This document shows, piece after piece, positions 1 through 5,175 of a stretch of 8,936 bases of DNA. The stretch's first letter is position 1. Each line of letters begins with the position of its first letter. The stretch spans positions 1 to 8,936 of the forward strand of contig CALLAG010000211.1 of NCBI GenBank assembly GCA_938002705.1. Direction: 5' to 3'. A program made the translations under genes and the position numbers. The notes beneath the pieces are model-generated. The model was given only the letters and a program-made list of their open reading frames with translations. It was not told the DNA's origin and ran no database searches. This DNA comes from an uncultured Saprospiraceae bacterium (GTDB lineage: Bacteria; Bacteroidota; Bacteroidia; Chitinophagales; Saprospiraceae).

Positions 1-96
1 CAGGATTGGATATGTCGTATTATAGACGACTGGTATAGATGCTTCTTGTGGATTTAGTTCTAAGTAGCTATCATATTGCTTTTCAAGCTTAAACAA
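1..96 (-). CDS. Possible 5' part of a gene running off the left edge
   Basis: On the minus strand the frame stays open from just after the antitoxin stop codon (base 159) to the window edge. After the repeat at 100-158 it reads like ordinary protein (KLEKQYDSYLELNPQEASIP). There is no ATG or GTG start in this frame; TTG at 96-94 is the only start candidate outside the repeat. The frame is also the same as that of the HigA-like gene upstream, so a stop-separated extension is conceivable. The product is unrecognised, and about 50 open codons can arise by chance, so the call is weak. Confidence 0.25.
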   Translation of the reverse strand, partial: MFKLEKQYDSYLELNPQEASIPVVYNTTYPIL

Positions 97-99
97 GAG

Positions 100-158
100 G
101 ACTTCGGCTGGAAGCCGAGTCTTAGATTTCGTATACGACCACAGGTCGTGACGAACAG
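100..158 (+). repeat. 59-base double-hairpin repeat, copy 1
   Basis: First of three direct copies. It contains two dyads. Hairpin one (101-120) has arms ACT(T)CGGCT and AGCCGAGT around a GGA loop with one bulged T. Hairpin two (128-155) has inner arms ACGACC (135-140) and GGTCGT (144-149) around ACA, and outer arms TTCGT and ACGAA. It differs from copy 2 at two positions and from copy 3 at three. The copy ends one base from the stop codon of the HigA-like gene. It is a REP-like intergenic element of unknown function; no T-run follows on either strand, so it is not a classical terminator. Confidence 0.9.
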
Positions 159-159
159 G

Positions 160-564
160 TTATCTTGATGTCTGAGCCACCTTCTTACTCTTGTCTATTT
201 TCAATTTATACGGTCGACTAAATGCTTCTGGTCTCATTGCGAATCTTTCAGATAATTTGATGACCATATTCTTACTAATGTTTCTTCGATATCTTAATAT
301 GTCGCTTATAAGTTGCCTTGTAGCACCTAACTCTCTGGCTAATTCTGCCATACTGATATTCTCATCTTTCATAATTGAATCAAGTATTTCTACTGGGTTC
401 ATTCGTTTTTTAAATGTTGATTTTCTGTTATCGTACTCATCTATCAAAATTTCTAAAAGATCTATGTCATCTTTATATTTTTCCTCATCTTTTAGTCCAA
501 GCTTTTCATGCTTATCACAATAAGTCTCATATTGTTCTATCGATATTATTTTCTTGTATTTCAT
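160..564 (-). CDS. HigA-type antitoxin, XRE-family HTH protein, apparently without its toxin
   Basis: A 134-residue protein with the layout of the HigA antitoxin family that has an acidic N-terminal half. Residues 1-50 are charged and end in LLEILIDEYDNR. Then come the family-typical NPVEILDSIMKDENISMAEL (56-75) and an HTH whose recognition region is LGATRQLISDILR (about 79-91). A basic tail (SRPYKLKIDKSKK) follows. Such proteins normally bind an HigB/RelE-like mRNA interferase and repress their own operon. HigB usually lies immediately upstream, but bases 565-738 hold only repeats and no toxin-like frame. It is therefore an orphan: either a remnant, an antitoxin for a distant toxin, or a plain regulator. 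The ATG at 564-562 is the only sensible start. No TAnnTTTG promoter was seen upstream. Family is fairly sure, function is not. Confidence 0.8.
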   Translation of the reverse strand: MKYKKIISIEQYETYCDKHEKLGLKDEEKYKDDIDLLEILIDEYDNRKSTFKKRMNPVEILDSIMKDENISMAELARELGATRQLISDILRYRRNISKNMVIKLSERFAMRPEAFSRPYKLKIDKSKKVAQTSR

Positions 565-597
565 TTGTCTTAAATATTAATCATGTGATGCTGATCG

Positions 598-617
598 TCG
601 AGATCTCCTGATCTCGA
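598..617. repeat. Perfect 8-bp inverted repeat in the leader of the HigA-like gene
   Basis: Arms TCGAGATC (598-605) and GATCTCGA (610-617) surround the four-base loop TCCT. It lies 34 bases upstream of the ATG of the HigA-like gene, between that gene and repeat copy 2. It may be an operator for the HTH protein, or part of a longer dispersed repeat, since an open but start-less minus frame runs from copy 2 through this hairpin and stops 8 bases before the ATG. The sequence does not distinguish these. Confidence 0.5.
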
Positions 618-669
618 TGCTGTAGGCTCTATTCTTTTACGCAATATTCTCGTTTGTAAAACCCGTAAT

Positions 670-728
670 GACTTCGGCTGAAAGCCGAGTCTTAGAATTC
701 GTATACGACCACAGGTCGTGACGAACAG
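670..728 (+). repeat. 59-base double-hairpin repeat, copy 2
   Basis: Direct copy of the element at 100-158, with two differences: the first loop is GAA instead of GGA, and GAATTC replaces GATTTC between the hairpins. Both stems are intact, so the changes fall outside paired positions. It ends 10 bases from the stop codon of the MORN-repeat gene. The preceding bases TAATG are shared with copy 3 but not with copy 1. Confidence 0.9.
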
Positions 729-738
729 AATGTCGGTC

Positions 739-1257
739 TTATTTTTCAGTGGTTGAGACTAACTTATCATTATCATATATTTCAGTTTTTATAAGTACGC
801 CCGTCTCTGTATAATATGACCAAGCTCCTTGTTTCTTACCTTGTAAGAAAAAGAAATCATGTTGTAGAACACCACTATTGAAATATGCTCTAGATATCCC
901 ATTTGGGATATCCATTATATATGCTTCTTCATATCTCAAAGCGCCATTATCATGAAAATACTTCCATAACCCATGAGCCTTACCATCCTTCCATGTTGAA
1001 TCATATCTCAAATTTCCATTTTCTAACCATTCTTGCCAAGGACCATTCGCAAGTCCATCTTTCATAGTTATCCAAGTTTTCGGCTTACCATTAGCATAGC
1101 TTTCTATTAAGTAACCGGTATAAGGCTTATTCTCAAAAGTGGTGATTCCTATACCATCTTTTTTTGTTACTTCAGTTTTTGATTTGTCTATAACTGTTTG
1201 AGCATTAGAGCAAAATGACACAAAAGAAAAAAGTGAGAAGGCGATAATTAATTTCAT
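739..1257 (-). CDS. Secreted MORN-repeat protein of the YwqK type
   Basis: A 172-residue protein. Residues 1-20 form a signal peptide with a Lys-bearing start, a hydrophobic core and the cleavage-like end SNAQ; a Cys at 16 lacks a good lipobox, so signal peptidase I export is likelier. The rest is about five copies of a 24-residue MORN-like unit of the form NG.W..W..NG.LR....Y.DG, at roughly 42-68, 69-92, 93-116, 117-140 and 141-164. Examples are GPWQEWLENGNLRYDSTWKDG and GLWKYFHDNGALRYE. Databases often label such proteins 'YwqK family antitoxin', but nothing here shows a toxin partner and the signal peptide argues against a cytosolic antitoxin. It sits between repeat copies 2 and 3. Role unknown; probably a periplasmic or surface binding protein. 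Confidence 0.8.
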   Translation of the reverse strand: MKLIIAFSLFSFVSFCSNAQTVIDKSKTEVTKKDGIGITTFENKPYTGYLIESYANGKPKTWITMKDGLANGPWQEWLENGNLRYDSTWKDGKAHGLWKYFHDNGALRYEEAYIMDIPNGISRAYFNSGVLQHDFFFLQGKKQGAWSYYTETGVLIKTEIYDNDKLVSTTEK

Positions 1258-1383
1258 TCGATATAAATTTTAGAAGTGTCTTCCTTTTCTACAATGTCTT
1301 TCTTTATTTGATCTTTAGCAAGATAAATAGCAAATAATCAGCAGCTATGAGGTATTAATACTTAAATGTAATATATCATTAAT

Positions 1384-1442
1384 GACTTCGGCTGGAAGCC
1401 GAGCCTTAGATTTCGTATACGACCATAGGTCGAGACGAACAG
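1384..1442 (+). repeat. 59-base double-hairpin repeat, copy 3
   Basis: Third direct copy, with three differences from copy 1. Two of them fall in stems (AGCCGAGC in hairpin one, GGTCGA in hairpin two), each removing one terminal pair, and one falls in the loop (ATA for ACA). It lies in the divergent space between the MORN-repeat gene (start 1257) and the XRE/protease gene. It ends eight bases before the operator-promoter at 1451. TAATG precedes it, as in copy 2. The rest of 1258-1450 is AT-rich and shows nothing else. Confidence 0.88.
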
Positions 1443-1450
1443 GCCTTTTG

Positions 1451-1486
1451 GTTGACAAATCGTATTAATTTCGTATATTTGTCAAC
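1451..1486 (+). promoter_or_regulatory. Promoter embedded in a perfect 10+10 inverted-repeat operator
   Basis: GTTGACAAAT (1451-1460) and ATTTGTCAAC (1477-1486) are perfect inverted copies 16 bases apart. The spacer holds two further CGTAT boxes. A Bacteroidota-type promoter overlaps both arms: GTTG (1451-1454, -33-like), 19 bases, then TATATTTG (1474-1481), an exact TAnnTTTG -7 element. The ATG at 1500 is 18 bases beyond the -7 element, so the leader is short. A dimer bound to both arms would cover the promoter. Autorepression by the XRE domain encoded directly downstream is the natural inference. Confidence 0.75.
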
Positions 1487-1499
1487 ACATTATTTTCAT

Positions 1500-2555
1500 A
1501 TGTTACATAGCAGAATTAGAATGGCTCGTACTATGTCAGGATTTTCATTACAGAAACTCTCTGATCAAACTAATAATGCTATCTCTAAGCAAGCAATAGG
1601 TAAATATGAAAAAGGTCTTATGAAGCCTTCTTTTGAAAACCTACAAGCAATTAGTAAGGCTCTTAATGTTAAGCTTGATTACTTTCTGAGAGAAGGGACA
1701 CTTGAACTGGGTGAAATCAAGTATAGAAAACAAACAAGGCTACCCAAGAAAAAGCAAAATGAGATAACAGAAAAGACCAGAGATTTCTTAGAAAGATATT
1801 TAGAAGCTGAAGCTCTATTAAACGAATCTCTTTCTATTAAGATACCTGTTAAAAGCTTTAGAGTTGAAACGACAAACGAAGTCGAAAGTGTAGCTTTGAA
1901 AGTTCGTAAGCTTTGGGACTTAGGTTCAAACCCTATTTATAACATTTTAGAAACTCTAGAGCAAAAAGGTATTAAAGTTCTTTACATTGATGAAGAAATA
2001 AAACACTTTTCAGGTATGTCAACTTGGGTAAATCAAAAAATACCTGTAATTGCTCTTAGTAAAATGCAAAAGGACAGAATTCGATTCACCGCATTACATG
2101 AATTGGGGCATTTAATTCTTGACATTGAAGACTTAGAAGATAAATTACAGGAACAAATATGTGACAGATTTGCTGCATCAATGCTTTTGCCAGCTGAAGC
2201 TTTGAAAATAGAACTAGGGGGGCATCGGAGAAATATCCATCTACGTGAATTATCTCTTATTAAATCAGAGTATGGGATTTCACCTCAAGCTATACTATAT
2301 CGTGCAAAAGATTTAGGATTTATATCTGAAGCTTATTTTATTAGTCAAGTGAAGTTTCTTAGAATGAGAGGATTATGGAGCAAAGAAATTGGTACTTATC
2401 AAGGAGAGGAACATTCAAATAGATTATTGCAATTACTGTGCAGAGGCATTGCTGAAGAATTTTTCACCTCAACTAAAGCGGCGTCCTTGTATAATATGAA
2501 GCTAAGCGAATTTAGACGAGAAATTAATAAAATTGATGCAGGTAGTAATAACTGA
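1500..2555 (+). CDS. XRE-family HTH / ImmA-IrrE-type metalloprotease
   Basis: A 351-residue two-domain protein. Residues 5-63 form an XRE HTH (RIRMARTMSGFSLQKL, then ISKQAIGKYEKG and SFENLQAISKALNV). Residues 130-290 form an ImmA/IrrE zinc-protease domain with TALHELGHLILD, so HELGH (200-204) supplies the two zinc His and the catalytic Glu. EQICDRFAASMLLP gives a likely third ligand, Glu218. Family members (DdrO-cleaving IrrE, ImmR-cleaving ImmA) cut repressors or antitoxins; fusion to HTH suggests regulation of its own operon. I chose ATG 1500 because MLHSRIRMAR fits usual XRE starts; the longer frame begins at TTG 1452, inside the promoter. The PIN gene overlaps its end by 20 bases. Inference: the antitoxin/regulator half of a toxin-antitoxin pair. 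Family certain, partner role likely. Confidence 0.87.
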   Translation: MLHSRIRMARTMSGFSLQKLSDQTNNAISKQAIGKYEKGLMKPSFENLQAISKALNVKLDYFLREGTLELGEIKYRKQTRLPKKKQNEITEKTRDFLERYLEAEALLNESLSIKIPVKSFRVETTNEVESVALKVRKLWDLGSNPIYNILETLEQKGIKVLYIDEEIKHFSGMSTWVNQKIPVIALSKMQKDRIRFTALHELGHLILDIEDLEDKLQEQICDRFAASMLLPAEALKIELGGHRRNIHLRELSLIKSEYGISPQAILYRAKDLGFISEAYFISQVKFLRMRGLWSKEIGTYQGEEHSNRLLQLLCRGIAEEFFTSTKAASLYNMKLSEFRREINKIDAGSNN

Positions 2556-3015
2556 TGCAAACATATTTATTGATTTATTCGAATTGAAATTGTTGGACTC
2601 ATTTTTTCAACTTCCTTACGATATTCATACTACAGTCTTTGTCTTGGAAGAACTTGACGAAGAATGTAGCAATTTTATTAAGGACAATTCCACTGTATTA
2701 AATATTAATGATAGTGAAAAGATCGAACTCGATTTAATAACTTGGAATAAAGGATTCACTTTCCCAGATAAATCCATTTTGTATATGGCTAAGAAGCATC
2801 AAATGATTGTTTTTTCTGGAGAAAAGAAAATGATGTCTTGGTGTAAATCTCATGATTTAGAGAGCCACGGGGTATTATTTATATTTCAAGAATTTATTGA
2901 AAATGGGTTGTTTAGTAAGAACCAAGTAGCAATAAAATTAAAGGAACTGATGGAGTTCAATCAATGGCTGCCAAGTAATATATGTTTGGATTTAATTGAT
3001 AAATGGAGTAAATAA
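2536..3015 (+). CDS. PIN-domain protein, probable toxin nuclease
   Basis: A 159-residue protein starting at ATG 2536; a TTG one codon earlier is less likely. The PIN fold is suggested by VVITDANIFIDLF with Asp7, VLEELDEE with acidic residues at 38-39, and FPDKSILYMAKKHQMIVFSG with Asp78. The usual fourth site, a TxD after the last core strand, reads SGEKK, so Glu96 may replace Asp. PIN proteins of VapC type cleave RNA with Mg2+. The gene overlaps the XRE/protease gene by 20 bases, so translation is probably coupled and both share the promoter at 1474. HTH-protease plus PIN pairs have been proposed as toxin-antitoxin modules. A regulatory, inactive PIN cannot be excluded. The 56 bases to the convergent speH hold only a weak 5-bp AT hairpin. 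Confidence 0.75.
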   Translation: MQVVITDANIFIDLFELKLLDSFFQLPYDIHTTVFVLEELDEECSNFIKDNSTVLNINDSEKIELDLITWNKGFTFPDKSILYMAKKHQMIVFSGEKKMMSWCKSHDLESHGVLFIFQEFIENGLFSKNQVAIKLKELMEFNQWLPSNICLDLIDKWSK

Positions 3016-3071
3016 CCAAAGGCATTTCTATCTAATTATTGGTAATTAAGACATATCCATAACTCTAATTC

Positions 3072-3431
3072 CTACCCCCTCAAAACCCCACGTTTAATAG
3101 CAGAATAATCATGCGACCCAGCCCCAAAAGCCTCGACAAGATAGTCCTTAGCAGGCAACGGAGTTATAGACGTCCCACAGGTAAAGAGATCTATGGCAAC
3201 AAAATTATGCTCTGGCCAAGTGTGTATATTAAAATGACTTTCTTCTATGACGATGGTGCCTGATAATCCGAATGGCGAAAACTGGTGAAAGTAAGTTTGC
3301 ACTACAGTAGCATTGGCCAGTTCTGCTGCGTGTAGCATGATGGCTTTTACCTTATCGAGGTCATTAAGAATTGTGTGGCTGCAATCATATAATTCTATAA
3401 TAAAATGCTCACCCAGATAAGCTGGCTTCAT
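3072..3431 (-). CDS. speH: S-adenosylmethionine decarboxylase proenzyme, bacterial pyruvoyl type
   Basis: Makes decarboxylated S-adenosylmethionine, the aminopropyl donor for spermidine-type polyamines. The 119-residue protein has the full self-processing signature IEESHFNIHTWPEHNF. Cleavage between Glu64 and Ser65 would turn Ser65 into the pyruvoyl cofactor. His70 and Cys85 (LFTCG) sit at the same spacing (+5, +20) as the catalytic His and Cys of the Thermotoga/Bacillus enzymes. I set the start at ATG 3431: it overlaps the stop of the ligase gene by one base (TAATG), and MKPAYLGEHFIIELYDC fits family N-termini. A longer frame from 3470 adds 13 residues unlike the family and overlaps by 40 bases. 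Third gene of the minus-strand polyamine operon and surely co-expressed with the ligase. Confidence 0.95.
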   Translation of the reverse strand: MKPAYLGEHFIIELYDCSHTILNDLDKVKAIMLHAAELANATVVQTYFHQFSPFGLSGTIVIEESHFNIHTWPEHNFVAIDLFTCGTSITPLPAKDYLVEAFGAGSHDYSAIKRGVLRG

Positions 3432-4600
3432 TATAACTTGGTACTTTCGAAGTGGGGAATAAACTGGCAATCATCATCCAAGATAAGCTTCTCGCCACGA
3501 CGGAAAGATATAGCACTGGCGACACCATTGACATTATACATGCCTAACTGGTAGTATTCGCCGTAAGAATCCTTATATAGCTCTGCGAACTCTTGATAGA
3601 CTTTCTCGAAGTGACCGAAGTCGCCATCGTTTTCTTCTATGACGTTGCCTTGTTCATCGTATATTTTAATATTCTCACCGAGTCTGCCGAAGCTTACTTT
3701 CTCGACATACTTCTTACCTCTGAAGTCAGATGGATCACGAGAAGAATCTAAGAAATAAGGCAAGTCATATTTTCTGCTTACATGATCTAAGAATACCTTA
3801 GACTGATATACTAATGTATAGGCAGGATTCATCACGTACACACGTCCCGATAGTATGAGGTTGTGTAATATATCGAGTAGCTCAGGCTCATCAAAACATA
3901 TGAACTCCCATGGAATCAATTTGTATAGATAATCATACTGAGCGGATTCTCCATTCTCCGCTTCTACGAATATACCTTCGTCTGTAGAGAAGTCTATATC
4001 AGGCAGATCAGCGTAGGCGACTTCGAAGCCTTCCTCGGCTGCTATCTGCATGACTAATTCAGCATTAGCGACATCTTCTTCATGACCTAATGATGTGGCT
4101 AATAGTGATGGGTGTCGGTCGCGAGATGATATAGATAATCTATTGAAGGCCACCTCCAGATGGCGCCTTAGGCTATTAAGCTGATAGGGCTCCGAGTAAT
4201 GCTTAGTGAATGCATCTTGTATGACTGATGACTCTGGTAGCATGGTCGGTGTATCCGCATTATACTCAAGTAACTTAAGCGGTAAGTCTTCTACCCCTCC
4301 AGCAAAATCAAACCTGCCGAGGATATGCATATCTTTCTCATTAAATGAATACTTAATGAGTTCTATCATCTTATCTGGAAGATTGAGAAATGCAAAATCA
4401 TCAGCCTTGACCATAGCGGTCAATTCTTCTTTGAAGATAGCGTAAATTTCATTTTGGGCATTGATGGCAGCGTCTATCTCAGATGGCTTAAGCACGATAC
4501 CCTCGGGTACGATGTACTCATCATCTAATAAAAACTCATAACCATTCTCTTTGATAAACTGCTCTGGAATTCCATCCAGATCTACTTGTCTATCCTCCAT
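3431..4600 (-). CDS. ATP-grasp amide ligase of the glutathionylspermidine synthase-like YgiC/YjfC family
   Basis: A 389-residue single-domain ligase, the length of E. coli YgiC. It lacks the N-terminal amidase domain of bifunctional glutathionylspermidine synthase. Family motifs run in order: LGRFDF (94-99) then LPLKLLEYNADTPTMLPES (106-124), with Arg96, Asp98, Glu112 and Asn114 matching substrate/Mg positions; LYKLIPWEF (225-233); NPAYTLVYQSK (258-268); and KYVEKVSFGRLGENI (297-311), with Lys301 and Arg306 as likely ATP contacts. Glutathionylspermidine synthase joins spermidine to the terminal Gly carboxylate of glutathione. YgiC-type enzymes have no settled substrate. Lying between a YgiB-like gene and speH and beside speE, a polyamine is the likely amine. 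It overlaps the upstream gene by 11 bases; ATG 4600 is the only start available. Family sure, exact reaction inferred. Confidence 0.92.
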   Translation of the reverse strand: MEDRQVDLDGIPEQFIKENGYEFLLDDEYIVPEGIVLKPSEIDAAINAQNEIYAIFKEELTAMVKADDFAFLNLPDKMIELIKYSFNEKDMHILGRFDFAGGVEDLPLKLLEYNADTPTMLPESSVIQDAFTKHYSEPYQLNSLRRHLEVAFNRLSISSRDRHPSLLATSLGHEEDVANAELVMQIAAEEGFEVAYADLPDIDFSTDEGIFVEAENGESAQYDYLYKLIPWEFICFDEPELLDILHNLILSGRVYVMNPAYTLVYQSKVFLDHVSRKYDLPYFLDSSRDPSDFRGKKYVEKVSFGRLGENIKIYDEQGNVIEENDGDFGHFEKVYQEFAELYKDSYGEYYQLGMYNVNGVASAISFRRGEKLILDDDCQFIPHFESTKL

Positions 4601-5135
4601 ATGATCTCGTAGATTTTCCAGAACCGAATCCTTTCTTAGCTGGTGTTCTTACTGTTCTTCTACTCGCTGTACTCTTAAGTTGTGATGTACCTTTAGTATT
4701 TGATTTGTTGAAGGTCTTATCGTCAGCATAAGCCGATCTTGATATACCTGAGCTCATAGGTCGGCCCATCATATAACCGAACATCCCTGCATAAGCGATA
4801 GATCGCATCATAGATCGGCGAGGGTTGCCTGTCTCTTCTAATCTGATCTCATCTAATGTGAATGTATCGACTGTATTATCTAAGAATGTAGCGATAATTC
4901 TAGAATCTTCTCTCTTATCTATGATCTCCTCATCAGTTATCTTAAATAAGTCTGCATCTACTTCTTTGATCTGAGCGATGATGCCTTGTGTCGGATCTTC
5001 TAATGTCTGCTCTATATAATCTGCACCTTGTGCTGAGTCGTCACTACCTCTGAAAAAACTTGAAATAAAATAGATACCAACGATAGCGTACAATCCGTAC
5101 TTAAGGTAGCTAAATATACTTTTTTGCTCTGACAT
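4590..5135 (-). CDS. YgiB-like membrane-anchored protein with a Gly/Ser-rich Gly-Gly tail
   Basis: A 181-residue protein. Residues 8-28 form one transmembrane helix with a basic N-flank. Residues 35-105 are acidic and hydrophilic. AGMFGYMMGRPM (116-127) is a second, Gly/Met-rich hydrophobic patch. The last 50 residues are Lys/Arg/Ser/Gly-rich and end KKGFGSGKSTRSYGG. From memory, E. coli YgiB (DUF1190), whose gene adjoins ygiC, has the same layout: an N-terminal membrane anchor, a GYMMGR patch, a GGFG stretch and a Gly-Gly end. Position before an ATP-grasp ligase also matches. I infer a distant YgiB equivalent and possible partner or substrate of the ligase. First gene of the minus operon, 40 bases from divergent speE. 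Function unproven; similarity should be tested by profile search. Confidence 0.7.
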   Translation of the reverse strand: MSEQKSIFSYLKYGLYAIVGIYFISSFFRGSDDSAQGADYIEQTLEDPTQGIIAQIKEVDADLFKITDEEIIDKREDSRIIATFLDNTVDTFTLDEIRLEETGNPRRSMMRSIAYAGMFGYMMGRPMSSGISRSAYADDKTFNKSNTKGTSQLKSTASRRTVRTPAKKGFGSGKSTRSYGG

Positions 5136-5156
5136 GATTTATAATTTATAGGTTTG
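5120..5156 (+). promoter_or_regulatory. Probable promoter of the membrane aminopropyltransferase gene
   Basis: TTTTTTG (5120-5126) gives a -33 TTTG; after 22 bases comes TAGGTTTG (5149-5156), an exact match to the Bacteroidota -7 consensus TAnnTTTG. ATG 5176 follows 19 bases later, almost the distance seen at 1481/1500. The -33 part lies inside the first codons of the divergent YgiB-like gene. The intergenic space is only 40 bases, so the two promoters must overlap or face each other; I see no exact -7 motif on the minus strand. Confidence 0.55.
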
Positions 5157-5175
5157 CTAAATATTTATACTAAAT

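Noticed and set aside
191..611. Plus-strand frames opposite the HigA-like gene
   Set aside because: Antisense to a recognisable HTH domain; no supporting start site or family features.
565..738. A HigB toxin upstream of the HigA-like gene
   Set aside because: The only open frame is translated repeat DNA without a start codon and lacks HigB/RelE features.
739..1257. MORN/YwqK-type gene as the antitoxin partner of the HigA-like gene
   Set aside because: It has a signal peptide, is separated by a repeat, and both genes would be antitoxins; the database label alone is not evidence.
100..1442. The 59-base repeats as integron attC sites
   Set aside because: Length and one-gene spacing fit, but the paired RYYYAAC / GTTRRRY ends of attC are absent, the element folds as two separate hairpins, and no integron integrase is in view.
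1452..1499. TTG start at 1452 for the XRE/protease gene
   Set aside because: It lies in the operator arm and upstream of the -7 element, and the 16 extra residues do not fit XRE N-termini.
3016..3071. Bidirectional terminator between the PIN gene and speH
   Set aside because: Only a five-pair AT hairpin (AATTA-TTGG-TAATT) is present, without GC pairs or a T-run.
4206..4445. Plus-strand frame opposite the ATP-grasp gene
   Set aside because: Antisense shadow of conserved ligase sequence, Ser-rich without domains.
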